Positions 15,334 through 24,843 of a stretch of DNA of 45,536 nucleotides are shown here, one piece after another. Under the pieces are notes generated by a model that saw nothing but the letters and a program-made list of their open reading frames with translations, ran no database searches and was not told the DNA's origin. The stretch is taken from the IMG/VR virus record IMGVR_UViG_3300037136_000114, positions 1 through 45,536 of that record. One strand, 5' to 3'. How positions within the stretch are numbered: position 1 is the stretch's first letter; every line of letters starts with the position of its first letter. This stretch comes from a virus. Position numbers and translations under genes: made by a program.

Positions 15334-15506
15334 GGGTCGACAATAAGGACTTATTGATTCACTTTCGCCTCGTTAAAGCAGGATATGGGACTTTAAAGGA
15401 GGTTGAAGAAATGAATGTTCGCAAAGTTATTCAAGCACTTCATTATGAAGCTTTCTTTAGCGATTATGAAGCATCATATATCGAACTGAATAGGAAAAGA
15501 GATTAA
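15321..15506 (+). CDS. -1 frameshift extension of the tail assembly chaperone (GT-like)
   Basis: The heptamer A AAC CCC at 15321-15327 fits X XXY YYZ exactly in the zero frame (AAA AAC CCC GCA TAA). After a -1 slip, translation continues CGC ATA AGG and on to TAA at 15504, giving a fusion of about 184 residues. The extension contains HFRLVKAGYGTLKEVEEMN and HYEAFFSDYEASYIELNRK, the pattern of T domains in other phages. A Shine-Dalgarno-like AAAGGAGGT before ATG 15411 could alternatively start a 31-residue peptide in the same frame. Confidence 0.75.
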   Translation, partial: KPRIRVDNKDLLIHFRLVKAGYGTLKEVEEMNVRKVIQALHYEAFFSDYEASYIELNRKRD

Positions 15507-15508
15507 CC

Positions 15509-16645
15509 GTGCAGGTTGGGGAATTATTTATCAATCTTAGCATCAAAGGTGCCGATGTTGTTGGTAAAGCTGTCCAGGGAGCCAAAGATGGAATAGGCGG
15601 CCTGGCCTCAATGTCGCTTGAAGCAAAGGCGGCCATAGTTGGCATGGGAGTTGCTCTTGAGGAATCTTTACGTATCACGGGTCAAAGAGGAAACGATTTA
15701 ACAAATTTTAGTAAATCGCTTGGGGTTGCAGTAGAAACAATAGGCGGCCTGGAGAATGAATTTAGAAAACTTTCCGGAGTTGGTAGGGGTGAATTATACC
15801 AAACCCTAAGTTCCATACAAAAAGTTCAAGCTGAAATGATCCGAAACAAGAGTATATCTGGAGAAATGCAGCTCTTTGTAAAAAATACACATGCCGATGT
15901 TGATCGTTTAAAAACTGATATCCCTTATTTTCTTGAGATGGCTAGAAAGTTCGCTCAGCTACCGGCAGCAAAGACTCGCCCTGGAGTCGTAAAAGACATT
16001 CTTGGTCAGATTGGTATAAGTGAAAGTGATGCCATGTATTCGGCATTGGTGTCTGGCAAACACGATCTTACTAAACTTAAACCTGGTAATTCATTAAACG
16101 GTCGCCAAGCGGATGAATTAGCTAATAATTATAAAAGACTGTTAGATCTCAAAGATCAAATAGAGAAGTTTACGGCCAAGGAAACTATAAAATTTGGTGG
16201 AAGCGCCATCACTGATATAGAGAATACAACATTAGCTATAGAAGATTTGGCCGATGCTTTCTTAGATCTAAACAAACAGCTTCATATCTTTTCAGCCGTT
16301 GGGACTGCCATAGAGGGATTCGCAACTATTTTTCACACATTGGCTTCCGATGTTCGAGTTTTATCAGGAAATGGTAAAGCCGGTAATGAATACGATCAAA
16401 ACACTGGAGCCTTATTAGATGTGATTAAAAAATACACAAGTGGAGAAACATATTTAAGTTATTTGGATCAGGTGAGTCCTTCAAACCTAATTAGTGGTGG
16501 TGGTAATTCATCTCATCAAGAAACTCAGAATGTAAACGTTACCAATCATATTTATGGAACTAAGGCCGATGATGCGAGTGTTTTAACTAAGGCTGAACTT
16601 GAACGACTTGGATCTAAATTAAAAGGACAAAGGCAGGTTCATTAA
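15509..16645 (+). CDS. Tape measure protein (short)
   Basis: 378 residues from GTG 15509, two bases after the chaperone extension. The N-terminus MQVGELFINLSIKGAD is typical of tape measure proteins of contractile phages, followed by a small hydrophobic stretch (AAIVGMGVALEESL) and helical regions, ending in a Gly/Ser and charged tail. Tail length scales with this protein, so 378 residues predicts a short tail of roughly 55-60 nm at 1.5 angstrom per residue. The stop shares a base with the next start (TAATG). Confidence 0.8.
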   Translation: MQVGELFINLSIKGADVVGKAVQGAKDGIGGLASMSLEAKAAIVGMGVALEESLRITGQRGNDLTNFSKSLGVAVETIGGLENEFRKLSGVGRGELYQTLSSIQKVQAEMIRNKSISGEMQLFVKNTHADVDRLKTDIPYFLEMARKFAQLPAAKTRPGVVKDILGQIGISESDAMYSALVSGKHDLTKLKPGNSLNGRQADELANNYKRLLDLKDQIEKFTAKETIKFGGSAITDIENTTLAIEDLADAFLDLNKQLHIFSAVGTAIEGFATIFHTLASDVRVLSGNGKAGNEYDQNTGALLDVIKKYTSGETYLSYLDQVSPSNLISGGGNSSHQETQNVNVTNHIYGTKADDASVLTKAELERLGSKLKGQRQVH

Positions 16646-17547
16646 TGGCTGTAGGAATTAGCAATCTACCTACCGGAGTATCATCGATTACAAGCGGAAT
16701 TACTTCTGCCGCTAATCTTTTGCTTGTTAGCCCTCAGCAAACCGTTGGATATAAACCTCAACCCCTTCAGGGACAAACTCAACAGCCTGCTCTTGTTTTT
16801 CACTATGAAGGTGAACAAACATCAACGATTGATAGCGATATCACCGATCACTATGCGGAAGACAACATAGCCATTCAAGATCAAATATCCCTTAAACCAA
16901 TCATGGTTACTACCCATGGATTTGTTGGAGAATTAAATGATGTAGCTCCTATAGGACTCCAAACCCTACAACAAGTGGCCCAAAAGCTTGTCACTATAGG
17001 GGCCTATACTCCGGGGATATCGGCAACCGCTGCACTTGCTTACAATGAAGCTGCTTTTGCTTATTCAACAGCTCAAAATGCTGCAAATGCCGCCGTTTCT
17101 AGCTGGCAAACAATAAATAATATAGGCGGAGGAACGGCCGGAGGGGAGAATGTTATAAATGGAAATGATATTGTAAACAACAATCCCACTATTGGTTTTT
17201 TGTCTGGAAGCCAAACTAAACAGCAGTGGTATTACCAAGTATTTTATTCTTATTGGCTAACCCGAACTTTGTTCACCATTCAAACACCATGGGCCATTTT
17301 TCAGAATATGGCCATAAAAACACTTAGGGCCGTTCAGGATGCTGAAACAGAGGTAATAACTGATTTTGAATTAACCTTTAAGCAATTAAGATTTGTTAGT
17401 TTAAATCCTTCATCTCAAATTACGACATCCGACAATTCCCAAGGACAGCTTCAATATCAAACGCAGCAAGCTATAAACAATGGGACTCAAACTGCAAACA
17501 CAACTTCGGCCACCACTCTCGAAGGTCAGCTAGGACAAGTGGCATAA
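16645..17547 (+). CDS. Baseplate protein with Dit-like N-terminal domain
   Basis: 300 residues. The segment FHYEGEQTSTIDSDITDHYAED... through DQISLKPIMVTTHGFVGEL resembles the tube-capping / Dit-like domain of distal tail proteins, which joins the tube to the baseplate. A helical Ala-rich segment (AALAYNEAAFAYSTAQNAANA) follows, then a second beta region around WAIFQNMAIKTLRAVQDAET. It directly follows the tape measure gene, as expected. The exact family is uncertain. Confidence 0.6.
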   Translation: MAVGISNLPTGVSSITSGITSAANLLLVSPQQTVGYKPQPLQGQTQQPALVFHYEGEQTSTIDSDITDHYAEDNIAIQDQISLKPIMVTTHGFVGELNDVAPIGLQTLQQVAQKLVTIGAYTPGISATAALAYNEAAFAYSTAQNAANAAVSSWQTINNIGGGTAGGENVINGNDIVNNNPTIGFLSGSQTKQQWYYQVFYSYWLTRTLFTIQTPWAIFQNMAIKTLRAVQDAETEVITDFELTFKQLRFVSLNPSSQITTSDNSQGQLQYQTQQAINNGTQTANTTSATTLEGQLGQVA

Positions 17548-17895
17548 ATGTATCAAGTCACTAATTTAACCGACAACGCCCTACAGAATATGACAATTAT
17601 ATTAAATGACGGTAGTGAAATATCACTTACTATTTATTTTAATGCCAATGCTCAAGGATGGTTCATACAGAACTTAACTTATTCAACTTTTGTTTTATGC
17701 GGGTTTAGAATCGTAAATTCTCCAAATTTATTGTACCAATGGCAAAACATTCTACCATTTGGATTGGCTTGTTTTTCTATAAACAACAGCGCTCTTGATC
17801 CTAGCTTTGTTGAGGATTTCCTATCCGGCAATTCATCGCTTTATATTTTAACCCAAGCCGAGTGCCAGCAATACGCGGAGTTTTTAAGTGGCTAA
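17548..17895 (+). CDS. Baseplate plug protein (DUF6983-like)
   Basis: 115 residues, starting immediately after the previous stop. Features such as MTIILNDGSEISLTIYFN, GWFIQNLTYSTFVLCGFRIV and LDPSFVEDFLSG fit the small baseplate plug proteins seen in short-tailed myoviruses. Its place between Dit-like and hub genes agrees. The identification is from recalled family patterns. Confidence 0.6.
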   Translation: MYQVTNLTDNALQNMTIILNDGSEISLTIYFNANAQGWFIQNLTYSTFVLCGFRIVNSPNLLYQWQNILPFGLACFSINNSALDPSFVEDFLSGNSSLYILTQAECQQYAEFLSG

Positions 17896-18796
17896 TAAAC
17901 TTGGTAGAAATTACGTTTTAACAATCCAGAATGATCCAAACGATCCTTCCGTTACTACTATAATTCCTCCGTTCACGCTTGAATTCGATATCGTTAAACA
18001 AAACCATAGCGACGGAAATAGCGCTAATTTTCGAATTTATAACTTAGCCCAAGATAAAAGAGCAGCTCTTAGAATGGACTATGTGAATTTCGGTGCCAAT
18101 GTATCAAGGCACATAAACTTTATAGCCGGATATGGCGGTACGATGGCTCTTGCATTTAGTGGAAGCATGACCCGTGGATGGTCAGTAAGAGAGGGCCAAA
18201 ACTTCATTACAAATATAGAGGCTATTGACGGTTTAGAAGCCATCACTAATTCAGAAGGTACAACCTTTACCTTCCAATCTGGTGTTTCAAAGAAACAAAT
18301 TATTGAAACAATGGTTTCATTTTTAAATCAGGAATCTGGTGGTTATATAACAAAGGGCGTGATTGGGAATTATTCCGATGTTTATCAGACATCAAAAACC
18401 TTTAGCGGTAACACCGTTAGCATTATCGACAAGGAAATATCAGGGGGCGGCGTCTTTTTTGATAATGGTAGCATCTACTGTCTTCAGGATTCGGAATGTA
18501 TAAGCGGAGCAGGGTTCCCAGAAATTGGTCCGAATACTGGAATTTTGAACACTCCGATTCGGGAAACTGCATATGTTAGTGTCGAGATACTTTTTGAACC
18601 TAGAATAAAAATGGGTCAAATAGTTATACTAAACAGTAGTACGGCTGATGTAGCCGAAGTTAATCAAACTAATATTTTTTATAAAGTAGTAGGAATAAAG
18701 CATAGGGGAATGATTTCTGATGCTATATGCGGAGATGCCGTTACTACAATTACTCTAAACCCAAATGGTATAAGCGAGGCAGGAGTATTATCATGA
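17888..18796 (+). CDS. Baseplate hub protein (gp27-like)
   Basis: 302 residues from GTG 17888, overlapping the previous gene by 8 bases. PPFTLEFDIVKQNHSDGNSANFRIYNL followed by RHINFIAGYGGTMALAFSGSM and TNIEAIDGLEAITNSEG is the pattern of hub proteins that hold the central spike. (Longer motif positions: residues about 23-50 and 75-125.) The stop overlaps the spike gene start (ATGA at 18793). Confidence 0.7.
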   Translation: MANKLGRNYVLTIQNDPNDPSVTTIIPPFTLEFDIVKQNHSDGNSANFRIYNLAQDKRAALRMDYVNFGANVSRHINFIAGYGGTMALAFSGSMTRGWSVREGQNFITNIEAIDGLEAITNSEGTTFTFQSGVSKKQIIETMVSFLNQESGGYITKGVIGNYSDVYQTSKTFSGNTVSIIDKEISGGGVFFDNGSIYCLQDSECISGAGFPEIGPNTGILNTPIRETAYVSVEILFEPRIKMGQIVILNSSTADVAEVNQTNIFYKVVGIKHRGMISDAICGDAVTTITLNPNGISEAGVLS

Positions 18797-19491
18797 GTGA
18801 ATTCGCAACTCCTAATTTTAACCGTCAAAAACCGCATTATACTCTTAAATCAGTTCTTGATCTTTTTGGCAGGACTCTCATGATCGATTTTAATTGTCAT
18901 GCAGTCGCTACCGTTAAAAAATTCTATCCATCAAATCAAACCATTGATGCCAGCATAAATTATACAAAAACATTCCTAGTCCCAAACCCAAAAGCGTCGC
19001 CTACATCACCTGAACCAAATTATATACAACAAATCATAAACTATCCTCCCTTAGCCGGTATTCCAATTATAGTTATGGGCGGAGGCGGTAGTCATTTAAC
19101 GTTCCCAATATCTCCGGGGGATGAATGCCTTGTTTTATTCAATGATAGAGATATTTCTAATTGGTTAGCGACAGGCCAAACAGTCCAACCGGCATCCACG
19201 AGTCTTCATTCTTTTTCAGATGGGATTGCCCTTATAGGATTAAATTCTTTTGTTAACTCTATAGAAAACTATGACTCGGACAGAGCGCTTATAACAAATG
19301 GGAATGCTAGGGTTGGAATAAATACAGTTACAAATAAATGTTCAATTATAAATGACACATCAACGTTAAATAACGCCCTGCAGACTCTAATTAACGGGAT
19401 TTTAGCATTAACTGCAGGTGGAAATCCAGTAGTTGATGTCTCGGGAGATATTGGATCGGCAGCTATTCAATTAGGAGATTTACTAGAATGA
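18793..19491 (+). CDS. Membrane-puncturing spike protein (Gp138-like)
   Basis: 232 residues from ATG 18793. The N-terminal domain (LIDFNCHAVATVKKF-like segment, INYTKTFLVPN, LAGIPIIVMGGGGSHLTFPI, GDECLVLFNDRDISNWLATG) is that of Gp138 family spike proteins with an OB fold. The C-terminal part (RALITNGNARVGINTVTNKCSI) is beta-helical in character. It sits at the tip of the baseplate and pierces the outer membrane. The start chosen gives an ATGA overlap with the hub gene. Confidence 0.8.
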   Translation: MSEFATPNFNRQKPHYTLKSVLDLFGRTLMIDFNCHAVATVKKFYPSNQTIDASINYTKTFLVPNPKASPTSPEPNYIQQIINYPPLAGIPIIVMGGGGSHLTFPISPGDECLVLFNDRDISNWLATGQTVQPASTSLHSFSDGIALIGLNSFVNSIENYDSDRALITNGNARVGINTVTNKCSIINDTSTLNNALQTLINGILALTAGGNPVVDVSGDIGSAAIQLGDLLE

Positions 19492-19913
19492 TTGTTCGAG
19501 CGCTTGATTCAAATCATGACTGGGAATTCGGTTCTGGGTTCAATAATTACCTATCCAATAATGCAGCATTAGCTCAGAATATCGATACGAGACTTCTTAT
19601 GGTCTTGGGGGATTGTTTTTTTGCAACCGATCAAGGGATTGATTGGTTTAATTTCATGTCTAGCAACAGTTCGAATGCTTTATCGCTCGCCGTTCAAACT
19701 ACAATTCTAAATACACCAGGAGTCATTGGGCTTGTAAGTTCGAGTTTTTCTGTAAACATGCCCAATCGAACAATCACCATGAATTACACGGTTAATACCG
19801 TATACACGGGGCAACAGACAGCGGGAGCCATATCGCTTCAGTCCTCATTCATTTTAACTGAATCCGGTGATATTCTATCCACGGAGCAAGGGGGAGGGCT
19901 AATCAATGGCTAA
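19488..19913 (+). CDS. Baseplate wedge protein (gp25/W-like)
   Basis: 141 residues, with an ATGA overlap at the start. The segments DSNHDWEFGSGFNNYL, AQNIDTRLLMVLGDCFF, DQGIDWFNFM and VQTTILNTPGVIGLVSS have the pattern of gp25-like wedge proteins. It initiates sheath assembly at the baseplate. Next to it is the J-like gene, the usual partner. Confidence 0.8.
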   Translation: MIVRALDSNHDWEFGSGFNNYLSNNAALAQNIDTRLLMVLGDCFFATDQGIDWFNFMSSNSSNALSLAVQTTILNTPGVIGLVSSSFSVNMPNRTITMNYTVNTVYTGQQTAGAISLQSSFILTESGDILSTEQGGGLING

Positions 19914-21312
19914 CAGCATTGGGCCAACAGGGATCACTACAGATAGCCAGGCGACGCTTCTTGCCTATTATACCGCTACGTTCCAAGCCATTTACGGAGC
20001 CTCAATTGTCTTAACGCCGGATTCACCTGATGGCCAATGGATGAATATTCTCATTCAAGCTACCCTTGATCTTCAAGATTTTGTCACCAATGTGAATGCC
20101 TATTTTGATCCAGACCAAGCCCAAGGCGTCATTTTAGACCAAAGAGTCGCCATAAACGGCATTCAGCGCATGGGCGGTACTTTCACCACTACCGATGTCT
20201 CGATTACGGTAAACCAGGCCCTAAATCTCTATGGCTTGGATCAAAGCGCTCAGCCTATTTACACCGTTGCGGATTCCTCTGGAAACCAATGGGAGCTTGT
20301 TAACTCGATAAATATTGCCTCGCCTGGGACATCATCCCTTCTTTTCCAGGCTGTAAATCCTGGAGCGGTGCTCACTGTTCCAAATACAATCACAATTCCC
20401 GTTACTATCGTTCTAGGCGTTACAAATATCAACAATCCAAACTCTTATTTGACTCTAGGGATTGCCGAAGAAACCGACTATGCGCTTAGAATTCGTCGTC
20501 AACAATCAACTGCAATTGCTGGGCAAGGCTATCAGGCAAGCTTACTAGCCGCTCTTTTAAATATTAATGGCGTCACTTCGGCCTTTGTTTACGAAAATAC
20601 TACAGGAACTACAGATGGAAATGGAGTTCCTGGCCATTCGATTTGGGTAATTGTTGCAGGTTCAGGATCTCCTGGAGCCATTGCTAATGCCATTTATACC
20701 AAGAGAAATGCAGGGGCTGGGATGAAAGGATCTCAAAGCTTCCCTATTACTCTACCTGGCGGTAACGTTATTGATATTTTGTGGGATGATGTTGAATCCG
20801 AGACTTTGTTCATTAAATTCACAGCCACGTCCCTAAATGGCACGACACCTCCAAACATTGCAGCAATTCGTTCGGGACTTCCATCAAGTTTTGTTCCGGG
20901 AGTCTATGGTCAGGTTAATATCAACGCGCTTGCAGCAGCGGTTCAGGCTATTGACCCGAATACTTTAGTTACAGGGGGCGGATTCTCAACCTCGTCCGGC
21001 GGGACATACACAACTACTCTAACGCCATCGGCTCTTAATATGCAGTTCTCGGTAACATCTCCTGATATCATCATTCTGCCGATCATCTTGAACCCGACAA
21101 GCGATACTGTTGCTCCTAGTGCCACGATTCAGTTCTCAGCCCTTGGCGGATATGGAACATACACTTACTCGATTGCAACCAACGTTAGCGGCGGTTCAAT
21201 TAATTCAAGCTCTGGCCTATATACGGCTGGAACTTCTTCGGCCGGAACCGACGTGGTTCGGGTGACGGATTCACTTGGTAACTTCACGAATGTCAATGTG
21301 GTGGTCACATAA
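19906..21312 (+). CDS. Baseplate J-like protein with C-terminal Ig-like domain
   Basis: 468 residues. The main part (QDFVTNVNAYFDPDQAQGVI, EETDYALRIRRQQSTAIAGQ, INGVTSAFVYENTTG, GHSIWVIVAGSG) is baseplate J / gp6-like, forming the wedge ring. The last about 80 residues are an Ig-like module (FSALGGYGTYTYSIATNVSGG, INSSSGLYTAGT, RVTDSLGNFTNVNVVVT) related to the N-terminal module of the gene at 11810. The gene overlaps its upstream neighbour by 8 bases and ends sharing a base with the next start. Confidence 0.85.
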   Translation: MANSIGPTGITTDSQATLLAYYTATFQAIYGASIVLTPDSPDGQWMNILIQATLDLQDFVTNVNAYFDPDQAQGVILDQRVAINGIQRMGGTFTTTDVSITVNQALNLYGLDQSAQPIYTVADSSGNQWELVNSINIASPGTSSLLFQAVNPGAVLTVPNTITIPVTIVLGVTNINNPNSYLTLGIAEETDYALRIRRQQSTAIAGQGYQASLLAALLNINGVTSAFVYENTTGTTDGNGVPGHSIWVIVAGSGSPGAIANAIYTKRNAGAGMKGSQSFPITLPGGNVIDILWDDVESETLFIKFTATSLNGTTPPNIAAIRSGLPSSFVPGVYGQVNINALAAAVQAIDPNTLVTGGGFSTSSGGTYTTTLTPSALNMQFSVTSPDIIILPIILNPTSDTVAPSATIQFSALGGYGTYTYSIATNVSGGSINSSSGLYTAGTSSAGTDVVRVTDSLGNFTNVNVVVT

Positions 21313-21947
21313 TGGCCACGATGACAACGGCAGATTTGTCTGAATATTATTCCAACCTGTTGGTGATTCAATACTCGACATCCCCTAAAGCTATTGCCAC
21401 GATTCAGGGAACGGTTCTTCCTTATTTAATGGATCAGCTCCCAAACCAAATATTGAATGCTTACAATATCAATCCATCTCTTGGACCAATCGCAGTTGGA
21501 ACACAGCTAGATATTATTGGAAAATATATTGGCGTTTCTAGAACAGTAAACGGCCCCAACGGTCCCGTCTCTTTAGATGATGATGATTTTTTAACTCTGA
21601 TGCAGTTTGTGATTATTAAAAATACAACGAACAGTTCTCTTGCGTCGATTGTTAGCTTGATAACCACATTTTTCCCAGGAGAAGTTTTCATAACAGATTC
21701 CGCTAATATGCAAATCGCATATACAATTGTTGAATCTCTTGGAAGTGCGAATCTATTATATGCTCTTCAATTTGGAAATTATTTACCAGTACCAATGGCC
21801 GTGGGAATTTCTGTTACTGTTATTCCGTCTTACACGAATCCATTTTTTACTTTCAGCACTTATTCGGTAAACGCTACTGGGCCAGGATTTCAGTCGTATT
21901 TCAATCTTGTTCTTAATACTCCGTGGTTACAATACAACGGAACGTAG
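21312..21947 (+). CDS. Baseplate protein (DUF2612)
   Basis: 211 residues. The sequence DQLPNQILNAYNINPSLG, GTQLDIIGKYIGVSR and DFLTLMQFVIIKNTTNSSLA matches DUF2612 proteins, which are P2 gpI-like baseplate components that attach fibres to the wedge. It follows the J-like gene with a one-base overlap and precedes the fibre genes. Confidence 0.8.
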   Translation: MATMTTADLSEYYSNLLVIQYSTSPKAIATIQGTVLPYLMDQLPNQILNAYNINPSLGPIAVGTQLDIIGKYIGVSRTVNGPNGPVSLDDDDFLTLMQFVIIKNTTNSSLASIVSLITTFFPGEVFITDSANMQIAYTIVESLGSANLLYALQFGNYLPVPMAVGISVTVIPSYTNPFFTFSTYSVNATGPGFQSYFNLVLNTPWLQYNGT

Positions 21948-21955
21948 GAGATTAA

Positions 21956-23056
21956 ATGGCAAAATTATCACGCATCTATCAAAACATTTTTGGATCAAGT
22001 GCCGGGACTGATCAAATTGCAGTTTTTGGAAGCAAATTTGCAGGTGCTCCGGCTTTTACGACAAGTCCAGCTACGGCTCAATCGCTATCGAACTTCTTAT
22101 CCGGTTGGTTTCAGGCCGTTATTGCAACGCCTAATGGCAATTCTCCCTGTATTGAGGACATGAATGCTCTTTTTAATATTTTAACTTACCAGCTTGCCTA
22201 TGGATTTCAGGCAGGAGTTCCTGAGTGGGATTCAAGCACCATATATTTCACCGGGAGTCTTGCGACATCAATCGGCACCGGACAGGTTTATGTTTCTCTC
22301 CAAGATTCAAACGTTGGTAACGCTCTAACCAACACTTCATATTGGCAACTAAATGGAGCTGGAATTAGAAGTGTATCGTCAAATTATTCCATTGCTGCTT
22401 TTGATGAAACGATTTTAGGAAATGCTTCAAGCGCTGCATTCGCAATCACTCTCCCCACCGCTGTCGGGATTCAAGGCCAGACTTATGTTTTAAAGAAAAC
22501 CGATTCAAGCTTTAATGCGGTTTCTATCAACACGGCATCTTCTCAGACAATAGATGGTGCTTCTTCAACATCGTTAAATACTCAAAACGAATGTCTAACG
22601 ATAGTATCAGATGGGGCCAATTGGCAGACGGTTCAAAGACTTATTCCCTCTAATTGGGTTTCTTATACACCAACGTTTGTTGGGCTTGGAACTCCAACAT
22701 CGGTTCAAATGTATTATTCAAGGGATGGAGCTGATTTATTACTTCGTGGGAATTTTACTATTGGAACACCAACGGCAGTGAATGCTTCGATTGGATTACC
22801 ATCCGGCCTTGCAATTGATTCTGTAACAGTTGGTAATACTTATGTCGGTGGACAGCTAACACAAAACGTGACCTCTGGAACCAGGCTTATGTCGATGCTA
22901 ATCGCCACGGGCGCAACTTCAATTACCATGGCAAGAACAGAAAATAATACATCAAACGATCCTTTGGTTCCCGAAACTGGAAGTGCAGCTTGGCCTATTA
23001 ATATCACGGGTAGTATGTGGGCTAGAGTTCCAATTGCAGGGTGGGGAACGTTCTAA
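21956..23056 (+). CDS. Tail fibre protein
   Basis: 366 residues, with a GGAGATTAA leader. The N-terminal about 130 residues (LSRIYQNIFGSSAGTDQIAVFG, FSNFLSGWFQAVIA-like, EDMNALFNILTYQLAYGFQ, GVPEWDSSTIYFTGSLA) form a fibre attachment region. A beta-rich shaft follows with FAITLPTAVGIQGQTYVLKK and a C-terminal domain of Ser/Thr/Asn-rich strands. It is a receptor-binding candidate by position after DUF2612. Confidence 0.65.
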   Translation: MAKLSRIYQNIFGSSAGTDQIAVFGSKFAGAPAFTTSPATAQSLSNFLSGWFQAVIATPNGNSPCIEDMNALFNILTYQLAYGFQAGVPEWDSSTIYFTGSLATSIGTGQVYVSLQDSNVGNALTNTSYWQLNGAGIRSVSSNYSIAAFDETILGNASSAAFAITLPTAVGIQGQTYVLKKTDSSFNAVSINTASSQTIDGASSTSLNTQNECLTIVSDGANWQTVQRLIPSNWVSYTPTFVGLGTPTSVQMYYSRDGADLLLRGNFTIGTPTAVNASIGLPSGLAIDSVTVGNTYVGGQLTQNVTSGTRLMSMLIATGATSITMARTENNTSNDPLVPETGSAAWPINITGSMWARVPIAGWGTF

Positions 23057-23074
23057 AGAAATTTAAGGAGAACC

Positions 23075-24784
23075 ATGAAAAAGTATCTAGCAATTTTACT
23101 AGCTATATCTAGCAAAACCTTTGGTGCCAACGTTCCTATCTCTCAGCTACCTCTTGAATCGGCCGCCTCAACTGGAGTAAATGATTCTCTTCCATTTGTT
23201 TCGGCAACCGTTGATATTACAAAAAGGGTGACGCTTTGGGATCTCATAAACCTTCCCCCAATGGTTTCAACGTATGCGCCTCTTGCAAGTCCAACGTTCA
23301 CCGGAACCGTTACCGCTCCAACATTTGTAGGGGCACTAACAGGAAATGCCACAAACGTAACAGGTACGGTTCTTGTTGGTCATGGAGGCACGGGACTAAC
23401 AGCTCCTGGGACAAGCGGAAACGTCCTGACATCAAATGGAAGTGCGTGGGTAAGTTCAGCTCCATCGACTAGTGGAACAGTAACTTCAGTAGCGTTAACG
23501 ACTCCATCTTGGCTTACGGTTGGTGGATCACCCATTACATCGAGCGGAACTTTAGCTGTTACCGGAACAAGCGAGAGTCAAAACTTATTCTTAGCCTCCC
23601 CTAACGGATCAAGCGGTGTCATGGCACCAAGAGCGATTGTATCGGCAGATGTTCCAACCCTTAATCAAAATACAAGCGGAACCGCCGCTAACATTACAGC
23701 CACTTCAAATTCCTCGCTAACAACGCTATCGGCTTTAAGTCTTCCGGCCACTCAATTATCGGGAACCCTTCAGGCAGCACAGTTTCCAGCACTCTTAGGT
23801 GATTTAACCACAACCGCTGGCTCCCTTTCCACAGTTCTTGCCTCGGTTAACTCTAATGTCGGGTCATTTACTAACGCCAATATTACAGTGAATGCGAAGG
23901 GTCTTATCACTGCCGCAGCGAATGGGACGGCAGCATCGTTTACGGCTCCCCTTCCTGTGCCCTACACCAGCATTTCAACAACGGGTTATGTTTTTACGGT
24001 CTCAAGTGCGAATGCCACAGTTGGAGCGACTTATACAAACAACAGCAATACCTATACGGTTTTATCGACGATTTCATCTGGAACTCTTTTGTTCTGTTCT
24101 CAAGCAAGCGCACCTACATCTACTGGAACTCTAACAAAGGCCAGCGGAACGGGGGATTCGACCATAACCTTTACGGCAGAACAAGCTATTGGGACATACA
24201 CGGTTCCAACATCCCCGGCCCCTTTATATCTCTCAATTGAGGTTTACGGAGGAGGCGGAGGAGGAGGAGCAAATGGCACAGGAAATCCCGGAGGCGGATC
24301 AGTTACAACTCTCAGTCTTTTTGGTTATTCAGGTGTTATTGCAACAGGTGGTACGGGAGGCACTGCATCGACTGGTGCGGGTGGAGTGGCCGGGGCCGCG
24401 ACTGTAAATTCTCCTTATCAAGTTATCTCAAAAGGTGGGGAAAGCGGAGCTGCGGCTGGCGGAAGCGGTCAAGCGGCCGGCGGCGTTGGCGGAGAAACCC
24501 CTCTCTTTGGTCGCGGAAGCGGTGGAACTGGTGGAGGTGGAGCAGGTGTCTCGGCTGTTGCCAATAGTGGGGCCGGTGGAGGCGGTGCTGGTGGTTATGC
24601 ATCAGATGGAGGGGCCGGCGGCGGCGGGGGCGGGGGATGGGCCAAGGTCATTTTAAGTAGCCCTTCTGGGACTTATCCCGTAGCACTTGCAACAGGCGGA
24701 ACAGGACCTACGGCTGGAGCGGGTGGTTATGGCGGAGGGGCCGGGGGGAGCGGATACGTTGTTATCACTCCTTACTATCAATGA
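23075..24784 (+). CDS. Glycine-rich fibre-like protein with Sec signal peptide
   Basis: 569 residues. The N-terminus MKKYLAILLAISSKTFGA has a Lys pair, a hydrophobic core and an A-x-A-like end (cleavage near FGA/N), which is unusual for a cytoplasmically assembled fibre. The body has SPTFTGTVTAPTFVGALTGN and VLVGHGGTGL repeats common in long tail fibres, and the C-terminal about 170 residues are extremely Gly-rich (EVYGGGGGGGANGTG, GGAGGGGGGGWAK), like a polyglycine-helix tip. An AAGGAG Shine-Dalgarno precedes ATG 23075. It may be a receptor-binding fibre or an exported adhesin. Confidence 0.65.
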   Translation: MKKYLAILLAISSKTFGANVPISQLPLESAASTGVNDSLPFVSATVDITKRVTLWDLINLPPMVSTYAPLASPTFTGTVTAPTFVGALTGNATNVTGTVLVGHGGTGLTAPGTSGNVLTSNGSAWVSSAPSTSGTVTSVALTTPSWLTVGGSPITSSGTLAVTGTSESQNLFLASPNGSSGVMAPRAIVSADVPTLNQNTSGTAANITATSNSSLTTLSALSLPATQLSGTLQAAQFPALLGDLTTTAGSLSTVLASVNSNVGSFTNANITVNAKGLITAAANGTAASFTAPLPVPYTSISTTGYVFTVSSANATVGATYTNNSNTYTVLSTISSGTLLFCSQASAPTSTGTLTKASGTGDSTITFTAEQAIGTYTVPTSPAPLYLSIEVYGGGGGGGANGTGNPGGGSVTTLSLFGYSGVIATGGTGGTASTGAGGVAGAATVNSPYQVISKGGESGAAAGGSGQAAGGVGGETPLFGRGSGGTGGGGAGVSAVANSGAGGGGAGGYASDGGAGGGGGGGWAKVILSSPSGTYPVALATGGTGPTAGAGGYGGGAGGSGYVVITPYYQ

Positions 24785-24843
24785 GCACTGAAACCATAAG
24801 AGTACCAATCTCGGGGCGGATAATCGTGAAAGAAAATTATTAG
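24781..24843 (+). CDS. Possible micro-ORF, 20 aa
   Basis: ATGA overlap with the fibre stop starts a 20-codon frame (MSTETIRVPISGRIIVKENY) ending at the AT-rich hairpin. It may be only a consequence of translational read-in; nothing is recognised. Confidence 0.25.
   Translation: MSTETIRVPISGRIIVKENY

Noticed and set aside
23892-24656. Several plus-strand ORFs inside the Gly-rich fibre gene
   Set aside because: Alternative-frame readings of a repetitive Gly-coding tract; no motifs.
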